Of a stretch of 47,500 nucleotides of DNA, positions 36,536-47,500 are shown piece by piece. The translations under genes and the position numbers were made by a program. Positions within the stretch are counted from its first letter, which is position 1; the number at the start of each line of letters is the position of its first letter. The stretch comes from Chrysomallon squamiferum (Eukaryota > Mollusca > Gastropoda > Neomphalida > Peltospiridae). The notes under the pieces are model-generated. The model searched no databases, was not told the DNA's origin, and saw only the letters and a list, made by a program, of their open reading frames with translations. The stretch lies in the NCBI GenBank assembly GCA_012295275.1, contig CM022669.1, positions 12,757,672 to 12,805,171 of the forward strand. The letters run 5' to 3'.

Positions 36536-36662
36536 ATGGCGGCGTCCAGGGCGTATGAATTCCGTGCACGATTTTCACTTTCAAACATCGATTTGTGGGC
36601 CAAAATGAATAATTTTGAAGGCTCTGATGGGCTGGTGATACGTTTGCCGAGTGATCGGCAAC
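36536..36662 (+). CDS. Candidate first coding exon of an unrecognised gene (partial)
   Basis: ATG at 36536 sits in CCAAAATGGCGGCG. This resembles the TISU/YY1-type start found in genes with very short 5' leaders (consensus SAASATGGCGGC). The frame reads MAASRAYEFRARFSLSN and continues with normal residue composition to a stop at 36701-36703, 55 codons in all. A consensus donor, CAAC followed by GTGAGT, falls at 36663. If used, the exon codes 42 residues and ends in phase 1. A second donor-like GGCAAC then GTATGT follows at 36709, just after the stop. The exon is free of simple repeats and has higher GC than its surroundings. I do not recognise the protein and found no partner exon. A chance ORF at a YY1 site is the main alternative. 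Confidence 0.38.
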
Positions 36663-36714
36663 GTGAGTTAAACAGGACCTGTGATACTTATGCTGAATTG
36701 TAGGCAACGTATGT

Positions 36715-37488
36715 TAATCAAAAATAATCATAAAATACTATAAATGAAGAAAATTCGCGTGTTCTTGCGGTGGCAGGTGCAGACACTGTTGCTGCTTATT
36801 CTGATCCTTGATATGCTGATAAACTGATATATGACAGCCACGTCTCCTGTGTAGCTTTGTAAGATAAGAAAACCCCAGAAGAACAGTAATCTTGTGGTAA
36901 AAATCATGTTTATAATCTTCGGTTTACCTGTTTATGTAAAATGGCCCAGTCAGCTGGGGTGGACGTATTTTGGAAGTTGGGCACTGAGGAGCGTGGTCGT
37001 TCTTTACAGGTTCAACACAGCCAAAGTTATTTCGTCATGCAGTTTCTGACATGCTGCAGTATGGATTGTTGATAGGAAATCCACAGAATTTTTGGTCAGA
37101 AAAGTAATTCTTTGAATATATACTAGTTCAACATTTTTTTTTTTTTTAAATGATAAAGTTTCTCTGATTAACAGTAATGATTGCCGCAAGATTTAACTTT
37201 TATTGCTTGACATGTATTTTTTATCATACAAACTACTTTTCTTGAGAAAAAAAAAGCTTGATGTTAAAATTTCTGGTTCAAGAAAATATATGTCATTTTT
37301 CTTATAAAAGATTTAAACCGTTTTGGAAAAGAGCTCTTCAATTTGCAATATAAATCTGCGGTTTTTCATTTTTTGTGCAATTTCCTTTCTCTTTTTGTTT
37401 TAACGTTAATTCTTTTTATTCTTGGCATTTTTCTTGTCTTTTTAGAACAAAAAATCATTGCCAGTCCTCAATAAACACAAGAATATTA

Positions 37489-37489
<1 letters not shown>
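36715..37489. other. Non-coding stretch
   Basis: Complex AT-rich sequence with no array or exon recognised. It would be intronic if the 36.5-kb exon is real. Confidence 0.45.

Positions 37490-37556
<67 letters not shown>
37490..37556. repeat. (AAT)n microsatellite
   Basis: A perfect AAT array of about 67 bp. Poly-Asn and poly-Leu frames are artefacts. Confidence 0.98.
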
Positions 37557-37557
<1 letters not shown>

Positions 37558-38465
37558 GAATAAAAGAATAAATCAATTCCACTAACTTGTTTTCGTATAG
37601 TCCCTAATTTTAAAGAAACCAAACCCAAACCATTTTTTTTTTGACACACTTGTACGAACTATCTGACATTAGCAATCATGCTGAATTCAGTATTTCATTT
37701 TTTATTCACAATAGACACAACCAACGAATCTGAGATCATTAATGTTCTCGTTATAGTAAATTGCTACGTAAATTGAAAGATTTAGAAAATGTGGATATGT
37801 AAATGTTAGGGACCAATATGAAGACACTTGGAGTTAATATATATGCTTAATTTATCTAATTAACAAAATCTCATGTCTGTGTCTAGATTCAAAAAGGTGA
37901 TATCAAAATTATCCCTCAAAAAAAAAACAAAAAAAAAAAAAAAAAAAAAAAGCAAAATTTTAAGTTTTTTGATTCATTCGATATCCTATTGATTAGGAAT
38001 GTGAGTGGTTTAAAGAAATCGTGGGAATGGGTTCCAAAATGTTCAAATATCTTAAAGAAATTCATTGTATTAGTATTGATCATGTGAGATCTTCCAATCA
38101 GCCACATAATGCACAGGTTCAAATCTTGAAGAAGACGCATTTCTCAAGAGATGGATATTTAAATGACAATAACTCTTACCCTTTTTTAATCTGGAGCTTG
38201 TTGGCCGTTTTGCATTGGAAAATTAGACCGACGATGCCCTTTTGAAATCAGGTTGTAGATTTATAACATTTCATAAATAATAAAATTAATGTTATCCATT
38301 TGCAAGAAAATGGAACTTTAGAGGAAAGAGACTGAGAGAAAAATATGAGTACTAATAGTGGTATTAATATTAGTTTTGTACTATTAGTATTAATACATTT
38401 TTTAAAATTATTATTGTTATTAATAGTTTTAATAGTACTGGTGGTGGCAATAATATCTGGTAGTG
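37557..38465. other. Non-coding stretch with poly(A) and an isolated B box
   Basis: A poly(A) tract interrupted once lies at 37919-37951. GGTTCAAATCT at 38116-38126 fits the pol III B box consensus, but no matching A box lies at the right distance, so no tRNA or SINE is called. Short TAGT/ATTA words begin near 38345. Confidence 0.45.
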
Positions 38466-38530
38466 GTAGCAGTAGTAGTAGTAGTAGTAGAAGAAATAGT
38501 CATAGTATTAGAAGTTGTAGTAGTTTAGTA
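38466..38530. repeat. (AGT)n trinucleotide array
   Basis: AGT units at about 38466-38490 with AGA and CAT variants after. Confidence 0.9.
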
Positions 38531-39117
38531 TTAACAGCCGTATAAAAATAGTTATCATAGCACAAATAATAGTATGGGGAACAGTTACATTTTATTAGGT
38601 TTCAAAATCATAAGAGCCTTCCCTTATATTTATAACATTTGCATTACTGAATGATTAAAATAACATTAAAGAGCAGCTGACTTTTTAAATAATTATAGAA
38701 ACAGAAGCAGCTAAAAGAAAAAAAAAAAAAATCCGTAATATAAAAATATGTACGTATTGGCCTTGGAAGCTAAATAATGATTTGGGAGGATAATTTCGGG
38801 AAGGCTTGTTTCAAATAACAGAAAATAAGAACCATATTTTTGTTTGATTATTATTTCCCTTGGCAAAGAACTAATTGCGCTTTAAAATGACATTATAATA
38901 CGTGGCAGCCGAGATGATCGTATTTCAAATAGATGTGCTTCACGTAATTAGAGTGAAGTCTCGTGGCAAGTCATTTTAAGAGATTGTAATTCCACTGGGA
39001 GGAGTTTATCCGTGCATTCATTGAAGGAGAAACAAACAAAAGAGGCATTTAAAATCATTTGTCGTTCTTGTTACTGCTTATCATTGTCGAGTGCGATCAT
39101 AACTTGATATATAGCGG
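38531..39117. other. Non-coding stretch with a small palindromic regulatory-like motif
   Basis: CTTCAC at 38939-38944 and GTGAAG at 38954-38959 bracket GTAATTAGA, forming an imperfect palindrome with a homeodomain core. The region 38880-39010 is complex and repeat-free. No exon was recognised. Confidence 0.35.
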
Positions 39118-39395
39118 TTATAGTGACTGCAAAACAGTCAGTAGTACAGTAGTCGTAGTAGTAGTATTAATAGTGGAGTAGTAGTTGTAGAGCAGGCGCA
39201 ATAGCAGGAGTTCTGATATATGGTGCCGATGATGATAGTAATGGTAGTGTGAAATAGTGTTTATTGTGTTGTACATGTAATGGCAGTACTGGTGGTTGAA
39301 GTTGTACAAATTAGTAATATTTATTGCTGCTTCTACAACCACGATAATATCTATTATAACAGCTATACTTACTTCTACAACAACAACAACTACTA
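39118..39395. repeat. Diverged (AGT)n tract related to the 34-kb tract
   Basis: AGT trinucleotides at about 39138-39190, then a less repetitive part with GATGATAGTAATGGTAGTGT (39229-39248) that matches 34.24 kb closely, then CTTCTAC/ACAACA words at about 39370-39395. Confidence 0.8.
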
Positions 39396-40349
39396 CTTGA
39401 CATTTTTCTTAGAATGAATTTGCATCTATGTTACATTACTTCCATAAAACTACGTAACATTTCATAACATTTAAAGATCTTTGTACAAAGAAAGACAATT
39501 TTTTTTTTTTTTTTTTTTACACTGTTTATTCTATTTATTTAAAATTTTCAAAAAAATTAAATTACCGCTATAATTAAAGACTATATTTTCTTCTCCTATT
39601 TCATCCTTTTTCTTTTAAATTCATGTATATATCTGAGGTAGTAATCATGTTTGTGCTAATAACATCTATGAAGGTGATGTTCTAAATAATTAAATTGAAT
39701 TCAGGAAAGCTTCAGTAATCTATACAGTTAGAGAAAAACAAAGAGAAGAAGAAGAAAAAAGTGATTTGATCATCAGAGCCAATTATAATCTTATTGTAAG
39801 GACATAAAAAAAAAACCCATTTCCTCCAAAATGGATTACGTTTTATGCATATCGCGCATGCCCAGAGAAAAGAAAATTTGATAACGCAGTTATCGTTCCT
39901 ACCGACTGATCCGTTTCAATCAAGTGGAATCCCATAACGTCAGCAAACTTATGTTTTCGTGGTTGTTCCTTCATTTTTTTTGTTTTTTTGTTCTTTTTTA
40001 CTCTGACTAGACAATGATTGAAACGAATCAGATTTGAATAATTTATATGTTCGTTCACTGATTCTGTCTGGGTTTGATTAATTTCCTACGGATACCATGT
40101 CAAAAAAAGAAGTAAAAATTACGACTGAACGCTCGACAAGTAATACCTGGAGACTTAATTTACAGCAGAAACAAGACATATTTCAGAGGGAAGAGACTGG
40201 ATAAAAAAATAAAAATAAAGGAGATATCGCCTCAGTTAGACATCTGAATTGCAGTGTACAAAAACAAAAGCCAAGAAAAATCTAATTAACTTCCTTAAAG
40301 CAAGCAATGCAAAGCGGACCCAACAGGAATGATAAAATAATAAGTATTA
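39396..40349. other. Non-coding AT-rich stretch
   Basis: Poly(T) of about 20 at 39499-39518. Otherwise complex AT-rich sequence with no gene recognised. Confidence 0.5.
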
Positions 40350-40389
40350 TTGTTGTTATTGTTGTTTGTTGTTGTTGTTGTTGTTGTTT
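40350..40389. repeat. (GTT)n microsatellite
   Basis: TTG/GTT units of about 40 bp. Confidence 0.93.
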
Positions 40390-40598
40390 CTTTTGTTATT
40401 TAAAAAAATATATATAATTGATATCATTTCTTCCTGAAAGTTACTCATCCTAGCTCTTAGCCAGCATCATCGATATTTTTGCGTACTAATATTTTATTAA
40501 TGTTCGTTGACATTTAAATGAAAGTGCAATGCAGAATTTTTGTAATTTAGTCTGGCGTTATAAATCTTTTTTTTATACGAAGAGGAAGATAATTACCG

Positions 40599-41150
40599 TT
40601 ATTGTCATCATTACCAATAAAACAGTGATTACCAATATACAGTCATTACCGCCATAACAATAATTACCATAATATCATTATAATTATAGTAAAGGTAACT
40701 ACCGAAATGCAGTCATTATTCCCATAAACTGTTTTAGTAGTGTATTTCTTACAGAGATATACAGCAGAATGAAAAGAAAACAATAATTACCGCTGTGTCA
40801 TCATTACCAGTATAAAAGTAATCACCATTATGTCAACTTTACTAATAAAACGGTAACTACTAGTCAATATCTCCATAAAGATAATTACAATTATGTCACC
40901 ATTACCAACGTAACGATGCTTACACTTATGTCATCATTACCAAGGTAACAGTAATTACCATTACGTCATCATTACCACGATAATAGTAATGACCATTATG
41001 TCATCATTACCACGATAACACTAATTACCATTATGTCATCATTACCAATAAAGAGGTAAATACCAATATGCTGTCCCTGTCCCTAAATGATAGATACCAT
41101 CACGTCATCATATTATAGCGTTATTTACCAATGTGCCATCATTATGAACA
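40599..41150. repeat. 35-bp minisatellite carrying TGTCATCATTACC cores
   Basis: Copies with core TTACCATTATGTCATCATT recur exactly every 35 bp in the central part, with GTCATC at 40930, 40965, 41000 and 41035. More diverged copies extend to about 40599 on the left and 41150 on the right, about 14-15 in total. Copy variants include TTACGTCATCA and CACGTCATCA, which resemble CRE/AP-1-type sites. It is not a CRISPR array because there are no unique spacers. Confidence 0.88.
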
Positions 41151-41792
41151 AAACAGCAGTTTGTTAGAAAGGTGATGCTAACTGGCAGCATAATGGCAAA
41201 CACTGTCAAACAAATGACCTGATTTTTTTTTGGCACCACTGGTCCGAACTTCGATCTCTGTGATTCCCCATAGGGCAAAGAACAATTTGGTCAAAACTGT
41301 AGATGAAGGCTGAAAATAACATTAAGCTATTTGTATGCAAATTACGTTTTTCACAAACAATTGCAAGAAAATTCTTGGAAACGTCCTTAAAAGAAAATCC
41401 GCACCAAAAACGTAAAGAATTCCTAGATTAATCATAATTTCTGAAATTCTTGGACATCTTCATTGTAATTGGAAACGGTAAATAGCTTATTTGATCCGCA
41501 GAGAAACTTGATTATCCGCCAAATGCTTACCTCGTCACTGATAACTAGCAACAACAGTAGTAAAATCTAGTAGACTGATAATATACCTTAGAGTAAACAA
41601 AATTTCTTGTACATTCGAATTAGTTTCGCTTGGTATGCTAGCCACCTTACGATTGTGCCTTTTCCTGTATAATGAAACTCGTGCAGTCAGGAAATGTTCT
41701 GCATCCATCTTTTCAGTGGATACACCCTTGATGTTAAATTTTGGATATAACCCTCTAGAGCTCTAACGTGTAAGAAATAATTGGAAATAAAT
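41151..41792. other. Non-coding stretch
   Basis: Complex AT-rich sequence. No gene, RNA or array was recognised. Confidence 0.5.
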
Positions 41793-41854
<62 letters not shown>

Positions 41855-41889
41855 AAGAAGAAGAAGAAGAAGAAGAAGAAGAAGAAGAA
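41793..41889. repeat. (AAT)n passing into (AAG)n
   Basis: AAT units at 41793-41826 switch directly to perfect AAG units at 41825-41889, the same order as at 1944-2016. Poly-Arg, poly-Ile and poly-Leu frames are artefacts. Confidence 0.97.
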
Positions 41890-43760
41890 ACAAAACAAAA
41901 CGAAATAAAATAGACGGAATTAATAAATGTAAAATCACCAAGCCAGCGAACTTAAAAAACTGGTGTTAGAAAAAATTTCAAGTGTTCACGCTGAAACCTG
42001 AAATTCTCAGGAGAACGTCCCAATAACAGAGAATAAAATTTCGTTACCGAGATGAAGTTAAATTTTACGGCAGAGTTTTCCTCCAAGGTAATATCTGACC
42101 CATTTATATTCACTGACTGCAGCATGTTAACCACGCCGTGACATCCCTCTTAATAGAGCTGGCAATTCCATTAGTTATGGCAATCATCATATCCTTTTCG
42201 TGCTGGACTGTTTGTTCGCTGGAGAATTAGAAAAACCCGAATCATCTGATTCATCAAATGAATTGGCATCGACTTCGCTGCTGTGTTTCCTGTCCGTCAA
42301 GAAATAAATCTATTTTACTCCCTTCCCGTGTCGTTTTGTTTCTGTGTGTGTCTGACTTAACTGAACAGATCGTTCCTCGTTAGAACTCTGCGGCTGTTGT
42401 ACGTGTTCTACAAGGTCAAGCGATGCTTAATAGTAAATAAACAAGCAAACTGTATACAGATCAGACAAAGAAAAAAAACCGCAACATTTTTTTTGTTGCA
42501 ATTTTATCATTGCCAGTTTTGCAAATAGGATTGGATTTTGGACTATGATTGGAGATAGAGTTGTAAATGATCGTGTTCGTTCTGTGTTATTTTCCTTCGT
42601 TCAAATCCAGTTTTTGAAACAAAATAGCTTCATAATTAACGGCAACGATTTCTGTAAGCTGGAATTCCAGCAGTTACAACAGCATAAAAATAAAGTGCCA
42701 CTATCAATGTTACCATCATTAATCAGTTCCTAGTGTTATTGCTATTATTACTTTAGCTGCACAGGGTATAGTGTTATTGGTACGACAAGATCTACTGCCA
42801 CTAAAATCGATACTGCACACACAGTATAGTTCTTTCTCTGCTTGCTTTCTATTACTGTAACTGCGATTACTTCTACCGCTAATGCTTCTGCTACCACTAC
42901 CACTACAACAAAACCCACTGTCTTGTAGTTATTACCCAACAACAACCACAAAATCTACATATTTCCACTGCAGACTTATTTATTAAATATTCAGTAGAAA
43001 CTGAAATATTTATTGAACTAAAACTTTAACCCTTGGCAGAACTTTTAGGCTCATGGGCATTATCGTCTCAAATTCACAGACAGTCCATTGTCATCCCAGA
43101 AAAAAAGAAAATTGAATATATTTCCCAAAGATTAAAGAGACTATATAGACATTTAACATTCTTCCCTCTTTCTTGCATTCTCGCGGGATTTATTTTTATT
43201 GTAAAATAAAGACTAGTGGCAGTTGTAGTCGAAGATCAAACAATGAAATTAGCACATCATAGTTAGATTAAGTACAGATGACTAAGGCAAACACAATTTG
43301 CGCGAAACATGCAACGCATCTGACTTGTCTGTCGAATCAATTTGTGTTGGAGAGCAGGAACACCGCGGGCGCTGTATTGATCGCTGGAAGACGTTAAAAA
43401 ACTCATAATCTCTCTTGTAATTTCCTTTGTGGTAAAACAAATAACTCCGATTAAATGAAAAAGACCGGTAAGGTGTACCACTTGACTTCATGATTTCGAC
43501 AAGATTGTTGTGAATTAATTGTATTCGTCTTAAATCGAGTCGATGGTCTGATGCTTTTAAGACCAATCTTGGGTTGGAATGGTATTGATTCGAAAGTACA
43601 TTTATATATGTGTCTTTTTTATTTTACTGTAAGTTTTGAATGTCTTTGTGTGTGCCTGTGAGGATAGCATGTCTGTACCAGCTTATATCTGTATAACAGT
43701 AATTTCTTTTATAGTTTAATATAATTTAATTTATTTGGTCCCTCTCTTTATCTCTCCTTT

Positions 43761-43763
<3 letters not shown>
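41890..43763. other. Non-coding complex sequence
   Basis: The segment 42040-42420 is complex and slightly GC-raised. A diverged ACT/ATT trinucleotide stretch lies at about 42730-42945. At 43262-43566, 72- and 94-codon minus frames overlap in a CpG-containing segment (CCGCGGGCGC near 43364). No domain, acceptor or donor supports either, so no gene is called. Confidence 0.4.

Positions 43764-43831
<68 letters not shown>
43764..43831. repeat. (CT)n microsatellite
   Basis: A perfect CT array of about 68 bp, followed by TTTTACACACACAC. Confidence 0.98.
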
Positions 43832-43837
<6 letters not shown>

Positions 43838-44196
43838 ACACACACTCTCTTATTATATGAGGTAATTATTTTGTCAAATGATCTTTCGTTATATAATCGG
43901 ACAGTTAAGTTAGTAATTATGCGGCAATATTAAAGTCGAGAAAAGACACTCAGAGGATACGAAAACACACACCCTCGCTAATTTGTTAATCTACTAGTAA
44001 TTTTCGTGGCAGATGGATTTTTCAGTTTCTAGCAGCCTTGTGTGCTTTGGTTTGCAAAGCTGCATTACACAGAAAAAAATGAAAGTAAACATCACGGTAA
44101 TTTCAGATAATAAATCATTAACCTCATCTTCCGTATCTGAATAACAATACAAAGAGCTTCAGCTGCAATGAAATACAGATATCCACACAAAGATAA
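43832..44196. other. Non-coding stretch
   Basis: Complex AT-rich sequence with no feature recognised. Confidence 0.5.
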
Positions 44197-44208
44197 AAAT
44201 ACTACCAT

Positions 44209-44258
<50 letters not shown>

Positions 44259-44600
44259 TCACTACTACTACTGTTGCTGCTGCTACTTCTGCTACTACTA
44301 TCACTACTACTACTGTTGCTGCTGCTACAACTACTACTACTATCACTACTTCTACTGCTGTTGCTGCTACTACCACTTCCACTCCCACTGTTACTGCTAC
44401 TGCTGCTGCTACAAATACTACAAACTCTACAGCTAGTATTACTAATGCCATTTCCACTGCTTCTATCATTACCATTACTACCACTAATATTAGTATCCCC
44501 ACCATTACTAATATTTCTATTACCACCATCACCATCACCATCAACACCACCACTACTATTACCATCATCATCGTCACCACTATGGTTATAATAAGAATAA
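44197..44600. repeat. (CTA)n and diverged ACT/ACC/GCT trinucleotide tract
   Basis: Perfect ACT/CTA units at about 44209-44258 are followed by two near-identical blocks containing TACTGTTGCTGCTGCTAC (44268 and 44311), then more diverged trinucleotides to about 44580. Frames of 105-179 codons (Leu, Thr, Val) are repeat translations. Confidence 0.93.
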
Positions 44601-44777
44601 CTATTTCAATGTCACCACAGCCCGTTTCTTGTATTTATAAACTGTTAATAAATAACATATTGATATATTATATTTCAAGGAATAAAAATATTATTCATGA
44701 AAACTGATATTAATTTTAGTCCATCCATCAACGTCAAAACTGCAGTGACATCTGAGAAGAAGTAAAATAGACATTTA

Positions 44778-44836
44778 AGTTCATTGGCAAAGCGTCTGTC
44801 TGGATAATTCCAAGTTGGCCAGATCGATTAAATTCA
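44778..44836 (+). mobile_element. tRNA-like relic, possible SINE head
   Basis: TGGCAAAGCG at 44784-44793 matches 10 positions of the pol III A box TRGCNNARYGG. AGCGTCTGTCTGG and GATAATTCCAAG follow, as in anticodon arms of tRNA-derived SINEs, then GGCCAGATCGATTAA as a decayed B box about 35 nt on. No intact tRNA fold is expected, and no tail was delimited. Confidence 0.35.
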
Positions 44837-44840
44837 TTAG

Positions 44841-46135
44841 TTTTTGAAGCTCGTTTTTATCCAGCTCCATGGCATCTTCTGTCTTATGTAAAATAAAAAA
44901 AATAAGGTCTTCTAAAAATTGGTTTTCTCTTGCTCAGCCAACGCGTCGGAACTAATGTGTCGAGAGAGGCGAGGGTTAGGTGAATTTTTCTCTTTTGTGT
45001 GTCGCAAAACATTTCACTTTTAATACTTACTTTTGCAGAATTTTTCAGTAAAAAAAAAAAGAAAAAAATGTTACTGAAGGAAAGATGATATGGTTAATAT
45101 TTTTAATAAAATATTTTAGTTATAAGGCTTGGTTTCCTAGTTTCGCTCAGTATAGATAGATGTATGTGAATTAGGTTTTGCTTTTTTTAATTCTCTGCGT
45201 TGATGTATTTGAATTACTTCCGAATTCTTGTCTTTTTTTTCCCTCAATGCTATTAGGCGCCTTACACTGGGAATTTCGCAGATATTCACTTTTCTTACCT
45301 TTCAGCTATCACAAACTAAATTAGTCTTCGCCCCAAATATCAATGTTTCTTTATCGTAAATTGCACACATTATATATTTTCAAGGGGATGCTGTGAGACA
45401 GAGTTTTGAATGTTTTATTAATTCATCACTATCACAACTACTGGGCAGGGTAGCATGTGTTTTCTGTATTTTTCATTTAGTTCACCATAAAGTATGGAAA
45501 ACGTTAAGACAAACACTAATCAAAATTGGTTACTGCTGTTTGTTTATTCCTCTGCGAATGAGTGCATAATAATAATTTAATCTCTGAAGCCATCAATATT
45601 GCGTATACAGTTTTGCTCCAGTGTATAACGATTCCATTGCAGTTTCCGCGTAACATAATTCACTTTTCATTTAACTTCAAAATGTTTCCGTGTTTACCTG
45701 AATATTCGTAATGTTATCATTTAATGAAGCCAACATAACTACTCTCCACCAATGATTAAAAAAAAAAAAAAATAATAAAAAAAGACTCTTGCCCTGAGGC
45801 TAGAAAGTTCTCGCATGTGAGAAGTCAATACCATTGTATAGAAAATAAATCTCTTTTGTGAAATAAATAACACGTTTAAGTTTAAGTGAAATCTACGTAC
45901 AAAGATTTGTTTACACAGAACAAAACTTAAGACTGAATACAAACACTTCGGGTATGTAATGAAGGTGACCTGTGGAATATTTAGACAGTCTGTTGACAAA
46001 GATTGCATTCTTTTTCATTGTGTGATCTGTGTTAAGTAAAAATACATTTTATCGCCACGTTTCTCGAGTATTTCCTTACTCAACAGCAAAGAGGAAGTTT
46101 TTAGAATAAAATCGATTCAAGATTTTTAAGTGATT

Positions 46136-46145
<10 letters not shown>
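44841..46145. other. Non-coding AT-rich stretch
   Basis: A-rich runs at 45051-45068 and 45758-45782. No gene, RNA or array was recognised. Confidence 0.5.
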
Positions 46146-46167
<22 letters not shown>

Positions 46168-46498
46168 GGCTGATCATATTTATGCAGCTAAATAATTGTG
46201 TGCACTTTTATGGTATCAATGAATTTTTTCTTTTTTTTTTTTTTTATTCAGTAGTTGTATACGTTGTGATAATAACGTCTACAACTCATTGCAATAAATA
46301 AATAAATAAATAAATGAGGATAAAAATAATTTAAAAATTAAATCAATCCGGTTTTTTTGGTACAGTTTTGGTATTCATAATGTTCAGTCATACTTGTCAA
46401 ATAGATCTTACTTTTGTATACTTTCGCTCACATTAATTTGAAATGATCTGAAATTATTGGTATATACATATGCACATCTATGTGTTTGTTTGTGTGTT

Positions 46499-46540
<42 letters not shown>
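46146..46540. repeat. Poly(T) runs, (AAAT)n and (GT)n
   Basis: Poly(T) at about 46146-46168 and 46232-46245, AAAT units at about 46294-46315 and perfect (GT)n at about 46503-46539, separated by AT-rich sequence. Confidence 0.93.
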
Positions 46541-47485
<945 letters not shown>

Positions 47486-47500
47486 CCTATACCTCTTCAT

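Noticed and set aside
38116-38126. Perfect B box GGTTCAAATCT
   Set aside because: No A box 30-60 nt upstream, so a chance match is likely.
40599-41150. CRISPR-like array (35-bp period)
   Set aside because: The whole 35-bp unit repeats, with no conserved repeat plus variable spacer pattern.
43262-43566. Minus-strand 94-codon frame with balanced composition
   Set aside because: A second minus frame overlaps it, and no acceptor, donor or domain was found. GC content may explain the openness.
44092-44707. Frames of 105-179 codons rich in Thr, Leu or Val
   Set aside because: They are open only because trinucleotide repeats without stop codons keep frame. All three frames are open at once.

Overview
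This is eukaryotic, AT-rich, mostly non-coding DNA. It is crowded with microsatellites: (CT/GA)n, (GT/AC)n, (TA)n, (AAT)n, (AAG/TTC)n, (CTA/TAG)n, GTCT/ATCC/ACAT tetranucleotides and poly(A/T). Several diverged minisatellites and tRNA-like SINE traces are also present. Splice-type signals, no operons and no dense ORFs exclude a prokaryote. The density and variety of simple repeats resemble coleoid cephalopod (octopus-type) genomes. That assignment is a judgement from texture, not a marker match. Almost every ORF longer than 60 codons is a translated simple repeat (poly-Leu/Ser, Arg-Glu, poly-Asn, Thr) and is not annotated as a gene.

Layout. 1-5.1 kb: AT/AAT/CT tracts, an 87-bp tandem duplication, and a 58-bp inverted repeat pair about 2.3 kb apart. 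5.1-5.8 kb: a GC-elevated, promoter or 5'-exon-like patch. 5.8-14.2 kb: microsatellites, including a 147-bp (CT)n. 14.22-14.56 kb: the best protein-coding evidence, a candidate exon with an optimal start context, a 36-residue signal-peptide-like sequence and a phase-1 GTAAGT donor. 14.6-21 kb: presumed intron with GA/CT tracts, a pair of perfect CRE sites and a minus-strand tRNA-like SINE relic. 21.2-28.2 kb: a tandem-repeat district with four unrelated families, namely a degenerate repeat of about 35-40 bp, an ~81-bp satellite with a 152-bp dimeric higher-order structure, a 28-bp repeat and a 23-bp minisatellite. 28.9-35.5 kb: a ~140-149-bp duplication and many microsatellites. 36.5 kb: a second candidate first coding exon (AAAATGGCGGC start, 42 codons, phase-1 donor). 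38-47.5 kb: trinucleotide tracts, a 35-bp minisatellite carrying TGTCATCA-type sites, a plus-strand tRNA-like relic, and a ~300-bp (CT)n at the right edge.

How it may fit together. The simplest model is a plus-strand gene with a 5' untranslated exon or promoter near 5.1-5.7 kb, a signal-peptide exon at 14.45 kb and a very long first coding intron filling much of the rest. The 36.5-kb exon may start a second plus-strand gene. No complete gene is visible. No downstream partner exon could be identified by eye, so both exon calls rest on local signals only.
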